Shown here one piece after another: positions 9,181 through 17,775 of a DNA stretch of 17,775 nucleotides. Within the stretch, counting starts at the first letter, position 1, and each line of letters begins with the position of its first letter. The notes beneath the pieces were generated by a model. That model made no database searches and was not told the DNA's origin. It saw only the letters and a program-made list of their open reading frames with translations. The position numbers and the translations under genes were made by a program. Origin of the DNA: Jimgerdemannia flammicorona (taxonomy: Eukaryota > Mucoromycota > Endogonomycetes > Endogonales > Endogonaceae); contig RBNI01002697.1 of assembly GCA_003990745.1 (NCBI GenBank), forward strand, positions 1-17,775. The letters are read 5' to 3'.

Positions 9181-11935
9181 TGATAATATCTATTTCCAGA
9201 AACAAACTGAAGGGTATGAAAAATATCTGAGTAATAAGTTCAAGATTATATAGTCTAAATAATCTTGAAACTTTATCAATATAGAGTATATCTTCAAGGA
9301 TACTAATACTCAGATACTAGTATTTCTTAGTTATTGATGAGCTTAAGATATCTATAAGCTTACTGGTTATAACATTATTGAGCTTATTCTTAAGTACTAT
9401 TTGGTACTCTACAAACTTAATAACTTAAAGAAGAGAATCACATTTATTTATTCATTAATATGATATCTTAACTTTCATATAATATTGATGTTCAGTTATC
9501 TCTATATCAGTATTATCTAATATATCAAATGTTTGAGTTGACTCAGAAATGTGCTGCAGAGAGTAGAGTTTTTCAAAGTTTAGTAAACTTGATAAGATCT
9601 CTGTAAACTGCTCTTTTAATTTATTTAATTGAGATAATAATATATCTTGATCTATAAGTGTTTTTTTCAGTCTGAACTAATGATGAAGTATAAAAGTATT
9701 ACTCAATAAATATTATGAGACATTTGACAATATTAAGTAATTTGAAAATCCCTCTTACATATGAGAGGAATATCTTTTAAAGGAATTTTTTTTTTAGTTA
9801 AAGAGTTTACAAATAGTTCATAAACTTATTATAATATATATAATACTCATATATATTAGTTATTGATATTTGGCTATAGTTATTTAATTAAGATTTGAAA
9901 TTTTAGTAGAGAATTTTTTAAGCCTGGAATATCAAGAAATAGGCCAAATATAGGGATCTAGCTCTTGTATAAGTAGGTTTGCCATATGTATATCAAATTA
10001 ACTCTTAATAAGATTAAGAGTTAAATTGACCAAGTGTTCTTAGACATATTTTTTACTTAATAAAGCATATCAAGTATAATTATTAAATAAATATTTATAA
10101 TAGGTATTGTAGTTCTCATAGTATATTCTGGAGTTAGGTTGATAGATGATATGATTGTTAGTAAAAAATATTTATTCAAAAATAAGTAAAATAAAAATAT
10201 ATAGTTAGTCTCTACAATTTATACTTTTGAAGGCTCTTCTCAGCTATTTTATATTTATCTTTCAAATGGTAAATCTGTGTATTTACAATTGCTCTCTGGA
10301 TCTCAGAAACTGTTTTTAGAGAATATATCTTATCAAGATATAAAATTTGCAAGCAAGGGACCATACATTTTGGGCAGGCTTGATTTATATAAATTAGACA
10401 GATCAAATATATCTCTAGATAATTGATCATAAAGGATATAACTACTGGATAGCAATCATGAAGTTTGCTATCTGGCCTATATATAATATATAATATTACT
10501 ATAAAATATGTTCATGATTAGCTATCAAATAAAATTTTTATCTAAATAATTTTATAATTATAAATATTATCTTTTTTCTACTACAGATAGTTTACAAAGT
10601 ACTCATAACATATATCTATAATATAGAACTACTCTTTCTTTATGGAAGAAGTCTTTTTCAGTCTTCTTGAGAGTCTTTTCAATAATAATTAGAAAATATA
10701 CAATTACTGAAAATGTATTTTATAAGTATGTTCACTAAATATATTTAGAAAAATTACTAATAGACATATATAGTGGATATATTTTAGTATATCCAAGCAG
10801 ATTATAATGTATTTAGTCAATCTCAAGTAATACTGGGATTACTGTTGTATTAAGTAGGAGTTCTCTTATAGTTTGAAAAAAGAATTATAGTTTGTAAACA
10901 ATGAGTATACTGACTAATTACCTGTAAACTTAAAATTAATTATTATTTTACCTGTGTTTATAACTAAAAATTACTCTAATATATTTCAAAGTACTTTTAT
11001 ATACTATCTACAATATGTTGTTTCTCTATTTTAAATTTCATATTATTCTTAAACAAAGTATTTAACATCAGCTTATATAGAATAGTAAGTTGATCTCAAT
11101 AGAATAGTATATATTCATCAGTTCAAGTTTTGGACATATGTTTGAGTAATGTTAAAAACTTTGTAATTGAAGAGCTAATTTGAAAAAGAGAATTACTGAA
11201 TATTCATCTATTTAACAGAAACATTAACTGTTTAATTATATATTACTCCATTTTTAGCTACTATATCTAAAAGTTTTATTATCTCTCTTGAGTTCATGAG
11301 CTAGAGGAGCCCATTCATCATTGAAATTCTTCTATCTGCAAATATATTAAGAAGTTTATTTGCAATCTTTTGTAATATATTTCTACTTTAAAATAATAGA
11401 TTTGTGAGTCAAATTTCTCTATCATTCTTTTAAAGATATAAAGAATTATTTGCATCAATTATATATACCTATCTAAGTTTGAAAATAAATTCATTATACT
11501 ATATAAGTATTTCCTTACTATTGATAATCTGACTACCAGTTGGTTTATAGATAATATAATCCTTACTGAACTCCAATATAGTAGATGGGCTTCTCTGATC
11601 TTGAATTAAATTATTATTCTCCCTAAATGATTATCTTTTCTCTTAAATTAAATTATCATTTTTGCTAAATGATGGACTTTCTGGTTCTTAAATTGAATCA
11701 TTATTTTTACTAAATAATGGGCTTTTTTGTTCTTGAATTAAGCTGTTAGTATAAAACTCAGATAATTTAGATAAAGATAAATCATCACTACTAATATTAT
11801 CTTGAATTATATATATATACTTAGTATGATTATCTAAAATCTTCTAAGTTCATTTACATAGATTGCTCAAACTTGAAATATGTATAGAATTTAAGATTAA
11901 CTCATGAACTATAGATGAATTCATAAACAATAGTA
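9180..11935 (-). pseudogene. Plavaka-like DDE transposase, heavily decayed
   Basis: This is a relic of a fungal cut-and-paste transposase of the Plavaka group. Read on the minus strand, the conserved blocks appear in the right order. TTVIPVLLEID (about 10840) corresponds to IVPVLLGSDKT, and YPLYMSISNFSK (about 10770) to YPLY.SIGN. Next come HDCYPVVISFMINYLE and ACPKCMVPC (10480-10350), matching the P.....I.DY.E.........CPKC..P block. PGLKNS (about 9920) is a weaker match. FEKLYSLQH...DNTDIEITEHQYY (about 9580-9480) matches LHSL.HY.....FG..DN..TE..E. Known family proteins are roughly 900-1000 residues, and the 2.75-kb span fits. Many TAA/TAG/TGA codons and a few frameshifts break it. The N-terminal assignment (11200-11935) is weaker. 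Terminal inverted repeats were not found. Confidence 0.72.
11585..11750 (-). repeat. 45-bp tandem repeat, about 3.7 units, coding a 15-residue repeat
   Basis: The units are 11585-11629 (45 bp), 11630-11671 (42 bp), 11672-11716 (45 bp) and a partial one from 11717. On the minus strand each reads as a variant of FSKNNNLIQEQKSPS, with TAA in some units where others keep CAA. The period is a multiple of three and the frame matches the surrounding relic, so it was probably a repeat within the N-terminal part of the transposase ORF. Confidence 0.7.
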
Positions 11936-12023
11936 GTATAATGTTAAAGTTGCTAAAATTTTAACAAACTGAAAATTTAAGGATAAACTTATCACTCTAA
12001 TATCATATATATATATATATATT
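11936..12023. repeat. A+T-rich spacer ending in (TA)n at the LINE copy C tail
   Basis: No gene is seen. The stretch about 12007-12023 is an alternating TA tract directly next to the terminus of LINE copy C, where copies B and D have poly(A). It is either a degenerate tail or a dinucleotide expansion of it. Confidence 0.6.
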
Positions 12024-12090
12024 TATAGTCACTTGGACTCCTTCTTTTATTATACCCATCTATCCTATATAAATACATTGATCCCACCCC

Positions 12091-13340
12091 CTATCCGATC
12101 CCCCTAGGGGGGCCCTCCCCTCCTACCCCTTCCCAATGAAAGACCACTTTGTCCAACACCATCTCCACCCTCCCACCACTCTGCTCACAGATCCTGATCA
12201 CCAAACTGCGATGTTGCCCCCCCTGAGGACCCCAACCCACCCACCATCCAGTCATCAGATCCCCCAACAGCTTCTCCCACCTTAACATCTTCTCTTACAG
12301 CCCCAACTGCCGCCCCTCCTCAAATACAAAGAGCCAATGACCTGCCAGTCCCACCCACACTGCTAACACCCACTCTAAAGTGAGCCAACTATTACCCACC
12401 CCACCCACTAGCTGAGATCTCAAGTCCTCCCAGCGGCCCCCCTCCCCCGCCGGCCGATGCTCCACACCCAGTCTATTCCCTATTTTCATCCAAAAGTCCC
12501 CCAGAACCGCACACTCTCTCAACCAATGTTCTGGTGTCTGCATATGACCCCCAGCTTGCCCAATATTATAACACTCCTCACAATCGAAGTGGTCACCATC
12601 TACCAGATGCCCAGTGTAGAAATTCAACATGACATTCCTCTACAGCATTCTCCACCATACCACCCAGAACTTGGGAGGAAGCCACCTCCGCACCTCAGCA
12701 CTCCAAGACCAGATGCCTGCCTAGTCCCACTCTTCACTGATTCCTACTGCCTGCCAGCCACTTGGCCAAAGATCCAGGCCAAGACCCTGCTGATACTCCA
12801 CTCCATCCCCAATATCAAACATAGGAAGTAGAGCACCCCCTAGGAGCAGTCTATCCCATCGCCACATATTAGGCCCCCACATCACCTTCTCCTTATTGCC
12901 TTGCCAACACAGGCCAATGTGGTGTACTCCATTTACCACACCCCACCAAAAGCCCTTAAACTGCAGCCACCGATTTCCATTCAATCCTACCAAAGATAGC
13001 AGATCTCCAGAGGACCCTCAAGGGGAGGTTCTCATCTCCCACACCTTCTGTAGCAGAGGCACCCAACCCCCTCCCTGCAGTTCAGCTACTCTCTTCAACC
13101 ACCAGGCTCACAAGCAGTACAACCTCTTAGGGAAATCCACAAGGCCAAGACCTCCCCTGACCACTGATGTTGCAAGAGTATCCCAACTGATCTGGGATCT
13201 CCTCCCTGTCCAAATCCAATCTCTAGCCATCTTTGACAGCTTCTTTACTACCCACGCTGGCAAGTCTAGGTAATAGGCCACATACCACAGCTTGGGGAAC
13301 CAGTATATATTCAGAATTGATACCTGCTCTGCCAGAGAGA
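12091..13340 (-). pseudogene. LINE ORF2 C-terminal part, copy C
   Basis: All pieces lie in one minus-strand frame, with a few stops: ISLAEQVSILNIYWFPKLW (13340) through LPAWVVKKL, GGLGLVDFPKRLYCL (13108), FKGFWWGVVNGVHHIGLCW (about 12930) and WGPNMWRWDRLLLGGAL, then the knuckle CEECYNIG...PEHWLRECAVLG (about 12580-12520). The ORF ends in PPRGIG and TAG at 12091-12093. The four ligands of a CCHC knuckle (C-x2-C...H...C) are intact only in this copy. In related LINEs this domain binds nucleic acid during target-primed reverse transcription. The EN and RT catalytic domains are missing. Confidence 0.85.
12113..12134 (-). other. Potential G-quadruplex at the LINE 3' end, copy C
   Basis: On the minus strand the tract reads GGGAAGGGGTAGGAGGGG followed by AGGG. 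That is four runs of at least three G with loops of 2, 5 and 1 nt, so it meets the usual G-quadruplex pattern. It sits just before the ORF2 stop, about 90 nt from the element's end. Confidence 0.6.
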
Positions 13341-13445
13341 TATGGCGAAGGGGCCCGGCAGTAAAGAGAAGGACAACAGAGGATGTGGTGATGAAGGGGG
13401 CCCAGTGGGTGTGCTTTGGGGTCCCAGATGTGGAGAAAGGGGGCC

Positions 13446-14005
13446 ACATAGTGGCAGCTAGCAAGGATGAGCTGGTGGATGTCCCTGAGGAGGGATGGGA
13501 TGAGACCACCAGTGTAGGTGTGGACACCACAATATTGGATGCAGGATGGCTGGTGACCCCAGGAGGGAAGGAGGTGGGGAATTTGCTGTGGATGAGCAAG
13601 GTGATGGATAACCTTGCAGCAGATACATTGAGAGAGGTGGACCTGCAGGCAATGCCTGAGGAGCATTGGGAATAGATTCTGCATAGTGATGGTGTGGTGG
13701 AGGCGCTGAGGGGGGAGATTCTTATGATCTTCCTAGAGGAGGAGGGTTATGAGGTCGATGAGGTAAGGAAGGCGGAGCTGGCAGTGGTTGCAGGTGAGAG
13801 AGCAGCCTACTGTTGGGCAGAGCATCATGGTTTGCAGTTCTGGAGGGAGGCTTGTTTAGAGTATAGAGAGGACTTTGAGGAGAGAGAAGATGGGGCAATG
13901 GTAGAACTTCTGGAAGGGCTGGAGATATGGAAAGCTGGGGAAAGGGAATGAGCTGCTGAACATGAATTGGACTTGATACAGGAGGAGCGGAATGCGGACT
14001 TGTAG
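13446..14005 (+). pseudogene. LINE ORF1 C-terminal part, copy D
   Basis: The frame is shared with ORF2. Readable parts are KDELVDVPEEGWDE, AMPEEHWE (TAG at 13673-13675), LRGEILMIFLEEEGYE, and the conserved block ERAAYCW..GLQFWREACLEY (about 13800-13860), which has a counterpart in copy B near 5640. A TGA at 13949-13951 interrupts, then AAEHELDLIQEERNADL ends in the genuine TAG at 14003-14005, also kept in copy B. The protein end is acidic and probably helical, perhaps a coiled coil for multimerisation. That is inferred from composition. The N-terminal and RRM-like parts are missing because of the 5' truncation. Confidence 0.75.
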
Positions 14006-14035
14006 AGAATGGGATCATTATCTAACATTATTCCT

Positions 14036-17000
14036 ATGAACAGTACAACTACCATTTTCTCTTTGAATGTGAATGGGTTGCGGGGATCTGGACGGCATAA
14101 GAACATTTTTACTTGGCTTAAGGGATTGGAGGCAGACCTCTTTTTACTACAGGATGTGAGGTGTGAGGATGAGGATGATAGGGTGGAGTGGACTAGGGAA
14201 TGGGGTGGGGCTACTGCTTGGTTTGGAAAATTGGCGATTCTGGTGAGAAAGGGTAGAGGGGACTTGGCGTGTATCAGGAGCTGGGGTAATCACTTGGTCT
14301 GGGGAGATTGGCAGAGGCTGGTGTGGGAGTCGGTGAGAGTTGGCTCTTGCTACTGCCCTGCAGTTAGGGGTGAGAGAACTGCATGGATCGAGGAGCTGAT
14401 GGAGGAGGGTATTCTCTTGGAGGAAGGGGTTGATGTTCTGGGGGGGGACTTTAATATGGTTCAGGACCAGTACCTAGACAGAACTGATGGAGGGAGAAGT
14501 GCAGGGGGGAGAAGTGGAGGGCTGGGTGCATGGGAGGAGGTGGAGAGGTTGAGCTCCTTGGGGGATATGGGCAGAACGTGGTGGGGCAATACCAGGGTCT
14601 ATACACATTGGGTAAATGGCTTAGGTACCAGAATTGACTGGATTCTGATGGCTGAGTATTGGGGTTCCGATGTTTGGAAGTCATTAGAGGTGGAGTGGTG
14701 CCCATGGTCTGACCACTGGGGACTGTTGGAGCAGGGGCAGTTTGGGGGGAGTGGAGATGGACCTGGACATTGGTACCTTAACTCCTCCCTGCTGGCCGAG
14801 AAGGGGTTGTGGAACTCATGGGTGGAGGACATTCAGGCAAAGGTTGTTGTATGGAGGCATGAGGGTTTGTTTGTGGATGTCTGTTGGAGACATTTGAAAG
14901 AGGCTGTGAGGGTCTATTGGAGAGGAGCCAGTAGGGAGGCTGGGAGGCAGAGGAGGGAGCACACAAAGTGTACTTCCAATAGGCTGAGGAGACTGCAATT
15001 GGATTGGGTGGATCTGCTCACTTCTGATGGAGTAGAGGACTGGAGGATAGAGAGGGCGAAATTGGAGATAGTGGAACTACAACAGGTGTTGTGAGATGAG
15101 GAGGAGACTCATATGTGAGGTATGGCTGCCAGGTTATGGTGGCAGGGGCTTGAGGAGGGTGAGTGGCCTACTAGGTACTTATCGAGACTCCTCAATGCTA
15201 GGAGAGTGTGGTATAGGTGGGACAGGGTCCTGGATGCCGATGGGGACATGGTGCATGGTACACAACAAATCCTAGGAGTTTTGAAGGAGTGATGGCAGGG
15301 TTTGTGGAGTGAGGAAGAAGGGGGTGCAGACGAGGCAGTGATTGCCGATACACTAGAGGAGTGGGGATCACCACAAGTAGCTGAATTAGGTGACTTGATC
15401 TTACTGGTGCAAGGAGAGGAGATCCAGAGTGTCCTTGCAGCAACTAAACTTGGAACATCACCAGGGGAGGATGGATTGCCGTGGGACTTCTGGAAAAAGA
15501 TGGTGAAGGTCCCCGGAGTTTTGGGTGAGATGACTGCCCTCTGTGACCATGTTATTCAGAGGGGTGAGTGGGTTGGAGAGCAAGACCTTGGGCTGGTGGG
15601 TGGCCTTATTGTACAAAGATAAGGGGAGAAGGGAGGACTGGAAGAATTGGAGGCTGATTATGCTTCTGGATATGGACAGGAAAATGGTGACTAAGGTGAT
15701 CATCACTAGGCTGCAGAAAGTTGTCCAAGGGGTGCTGGGGGAGGAGCAGCAGGGCTTTTTTGGGGGCAGGCTTATAAGAGATGGGACTGTGTAGGTTCAT
15801 GGTATCATTGAAGGGGCCCAGACCTGTGGACTTGATGGAAGGTTGGTTTTCTTGGACCAGGAGAAGGCATATGACCAGGTATGGTGGGTTTGGCTGGGCA
15901 GGGTGTTGGATTGAATTGGTGTTCCTCCAAGATTTCGGGCCTCTATGTTGAGTCTGCTGGGGAGCAGTCGGGCGGCACTGATGGTAATGGATACTGTGGT
16001 CTGACATTTTCCTTAGGAAGAGGAGTTCCTCAGGGGGATCCTTTGTCCCCTATTCTCTATGCCCTTTTACTGGAGCCATTGATGGATAGGATTCACTGAA
16101 AGGTGGCGGGGCTCTCTATATACGATATAGTGTGGAAGGTGGGGGCCTTTGCTGATGACATGGTGGTTGGACTTGGGTCTATGGCAGATGTCAGGGCACT
16201 TAAGGAGACAGTGGAGTGGTATGAGGCTCACTCTGGGGCGAAGCTCAACTAGAATAAGTGTGAGATGATGGTGCTAGGGAATGGGCTAGTGGGTGGGGAC
16301 ATCATTGGAACAATTGTCCCTACTGGTGAGGTAGTGTGGTATCTGGGCATCTTCTTCTCTGTGTATGGTTCAGTCCTGCCTCAAGTGTGGTGGGAGAGCA
16401 GAGTGACCATCTGGGGGGAGGCCCTTCGAGGTTGGGGAGGCCGCTATATCTCTCTGGCAGGGCAGGTGTCAATACTAAATGTATATTGATTCTCCAAGCT
16501 ATAGTATGTGGCCTATCACCTGGACTTCCCAGCATGGGTTGTGAAGAGGCTGATGAAAGTGGCTAGAGATTGGATTTGGGCAGAGAGGAGGGTCCAGGTC
16601 AGTTGGGATACTTTGGTGATACCAGTGGTCAGGGGGGGTCTAGGCCTTGTGGATTTCCCCAAGCGGTTGCACTGCTTGCGAGCCTGGTGGTTGAAGAGAG
16701 CTGCTGAACTGCAGGGTGGGGGTTGGGTGCCTCTGCTGCAAAAGATGTGGGAGATGAGATCCTCCCCTCAAGGGTCCTCTGGAGATCTGCTCTCTATGGT
16801 GGGGCTGAATAGTGCTTGGCAGCTGCGATTCAAGGGCTTTTGGTGGGGAGTGGTAGAGGGAGTGCACAGAATTGGCCTGCGTTAGCAGGGCAATGAGGGG
16901 GAGGTGATGTGGGGGCCCAATATGTGGAGTTGGGATAGGCTGCTCCTGGGGGGTGCCCTACTTGCAACATTTGATATCGGGGATAGAGTGGAGTGTCAGC

Positions 17001-17694
17001 AGGGTCTTGGCCTAGATCTTTGACCAAGTGGCTGGCAGGCAGCAGAGATCGGCGAGGAGTGGGACTGGGTGGGTATCTGGTCTTGGAGTGCTAAGGTATG
17101 AAGGTGGCTTCCTCCTAAATACTGGGTGGTATAGTGGTAGGTGCTGTAGAGGAATGTCATATTGAATTTCCATATTAAGCATCTGGTGGACAGTGGCCAC
17201 TTTGAGTGTGAGGAGTGTTACAATGTAGGGCAGGCTGGGGGTCTGGTGCAGATGCCGGAACATTGGCTAGAGAGTGTGAGGTATTGGGGGACTTTTGGAT
17301 AGTAATCGGGAATAGACTGGGTGTAGAGTAGAGGCCAGTTGGTGTGGGGGGCCGCTGGAATGACTTGAAATCTCGGCTAGTGGGGGGGGTGGGTGATAGT
17401 TGGCTTACTGTAGGATGGGTGTTGGCAGTGTGGGTAGGACTGGCAGGTCATTGGCTCTTTGTATTTGAGGAGGGGTGGTAGATGGGACTGCAGGAGAAGG
17501 TAGTACAGTGTTGGGGAATCTGCTGACTGGATGGTGGATTGGCTGGGGCCCTCTGGGGGAGTGACGGCGCAGTTTGGTAACTAGAATCTGTGAGCAAAGT
17601 AGTGGGAGGGTGGGGATTGTGTTGGACAAAGTGGTATTTCATCGGGGAGGGGTAGGAGGGGGCAGCCCCCCCTGGGGGATCAGTTAGGGATTAG
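14036..17694 (+). pseudogene. LINE ORF2 (endonuclease-reverse transcriptase), copy D
   Basis: The start is the ATG at 14036 (MNSTTTIFSLN). An in-frame ATG at 14009 is not kept in copy B. Endonuclease, residues 1-240, unbroken to 15094: SLNVNGLRG, LFLLQDV, VGSCYCPA, GDFNMVQD, RIDWILM and SDHWG. RT: TSPGEDGLPWDFWKKM (about 15460), a frameshift near 15600, NWRLIMLLDMDRKM, EEQQGFFGGRLIRD, FLDQEKAYDQVW (motif A, about 15855), a second shift near 16000, GVPQGDPLSPILYAL (motif B, about 16030), AFADDMVVGL (motif C, about 16150), SGAKLN (about 16235) and YLGIFFS (motif E). The knuckle HFECEEC...PEHWL is near 17200-17270. Inactivating stops include 15092, 15792, 16096 and 16249 (TAG where Trp is expected). 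The last part has shifted frame again before the ancestral TAG at 17692-17694. Confidence 0.9.
17644..17678 (+). other. G-rich tract and C-G hairpin at the LINE 3' end, copy D
   Basis: GGGGAGGGGTAGGAGGGGG is followed by CAGCCCCCCCTGGGGG. Three G runs are close together and a fourth lies after an 11-nt spacer. The C7 run could pair with either neighbouring G run. This is the same position as the tracts in copies B and C. Confidence 0.5.
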
Positions 17695-17775
17695 GATCAA
17701 TGTACTTTTATGGGATAGATGGGTTAATAAAGGATGGAGTCCAAGTGACTATAAAAAAAAAAAACAAAAAAAAAA
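17695..17775 (+). terminator. LINE 3' UTR with AATAAA and poly(A) tail, copy D
   Basis: About 58 nt separate the inferred ORF2 stop from the tail. They contain AATAAA (17726-17731) and the family terminus TCCAAGTGACTATA. The A tail has a single C at 17765 and runs to the window edge, so its length is unknown. Confidence 0.8.

Larger units (their letters stand above)
12024..13400 (-). mobile_element. LINE copy C, 5'-truncated 3' fragment
   Basis: This is the last third of the same LINE family on the minus strand. Its terminus (TCCAAGTGACTATAAA on the minus strand) lies at about 12021-12040 and its AATAAAA near 12045. It carries the RT C-terminal part and the CCHC knuckle. Similarity to copies B and D runs to about 13340-13365 (HISLAEQVSILN against YISLAGQVSILN in D). 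Beyond that the plus-strand ORF1 of copy D begins, so the right boundary is uncertain by about 60-100 bp. Confidence 0.82.
13400..17775 (+). mobile_element. LINE copy D, 5'-truncated, with poly(A) tail
   Basis: This plus-strand copy holds the ORF1 C-terminus, a complete ORF2 span, the 3' UTR and an A tail interrupted by one C (17753-17775, reaching the window edge). It lies head to head with copy C, whose 1.3 kb is inverted relative to about 16440-17752. The exact 5' boundary lies between about 13340 and 13460, because the two copies abut in sequence readable on both strands. Stops and a few frameshifts inactivate it, but the endonuclease domain is uninterrupted. The target duplication lies outside the window. 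Confidence 0.85.

Noticed and set aside
8337..12023. Centromere or replication origin, suggested by the A+T richness
   Set aside because: The tract is explained by decayed transposons. I see no satellite array or origin motif beyond the short repeat within the relic.
12024..17775. Twin priming (a single LINE insertion with an inverted 5' part)
   Set aside because: Both arms have their own 3' terminus and AATAAA, and they overlap in content. A twin-primed insertion has only one 3' end.
1..17775. tRNA, rRNA, riboswitch, CRISPR array or bacterial operon features
   Set aside because: No cloverleaf, conserved rRNA block, spaced direct repeats or ribosome-binding pattern could be found by eye, and the content is eukaryotic retroelement sequence.

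Overview
This window looks like a transposon graveyard from a filamentous fungus. It holds several copies of one non-LTR (LINE) family, a relic of a Plavaka-like DNA transposase, and the 3' end of a Ty1/copia element. I see no clear intact host gene, rRNA, tRNA or CRISPR array. The fungal assignment is inference from the mix of families and from the decay pattern (premature stops, loss of CpG). I cannot name a species.

Layout: (1) 1-1451, minus strand: the 5' end of LINE copy A, with most of ORF1 and the rest beyond the left edge. It is the least decayed copy, with one in-frame TAG and many CpGs. (2) 1452-1696 and 7460-7859, minus strand: two halves of one unrecognised open reading frame, split by (3) LINE copy B, 1697-7449. 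Copy B is full length, with a poly(A) tail and a perfect 10-bp target-site duplication. (4) About 7990-8336, plus strand: a copia RNase H C-terminus, followed by a polypurine tract and LTR start near 8695-8706. (5) About 8900-12000: a very A+T-rich tract. Read on the minus strand it still shows the motif order of a Plavaka-type DDE transposase, with a 45-bp (15-residue) tandem repeat near its N-terminus. (6) 12024 to about 13400, minus strand: LINE copy C, a 3' fragment. (7) About 13400-17775, plus strand: LINE copy D, carrying the ORF1 C-terminus, all of ORF2 and the poly(A) tail. C and D are head to head, so their 3' thirds form a long imperfect inverted repeat.

The LINE family can be rebuilt from the copies. 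It has a short 5' UTR and an ORF1 of about 638 codons, with a Gly-rich basic N-terminus, an RRM-like middle and an acidic, helical C-terminus. A TAG and about 30 nt separate ORF1 from ORF2, which encodes an APE-type endonuclease, a reverse transcriptase with FADD and a C-terminal CCHC knuckle. A G-rich tract, a short 3' UTR with AATAAA and a poly(A) tail follow. RT motifs (GDPLSPILYAL, FADD, SGAKLN) and the CCHC end look L1/Tx1-like rather than Tad1-like.

Two points stand out. No CpG can be found by eye from 7068 to 12095, about 5 kb. Also, the ORF broken by copy B is still open and joins in frame across the duplication, while copy B itself is full of stops. This fits mutation aimed at repeats or methylated DNA better than uniform ageing.
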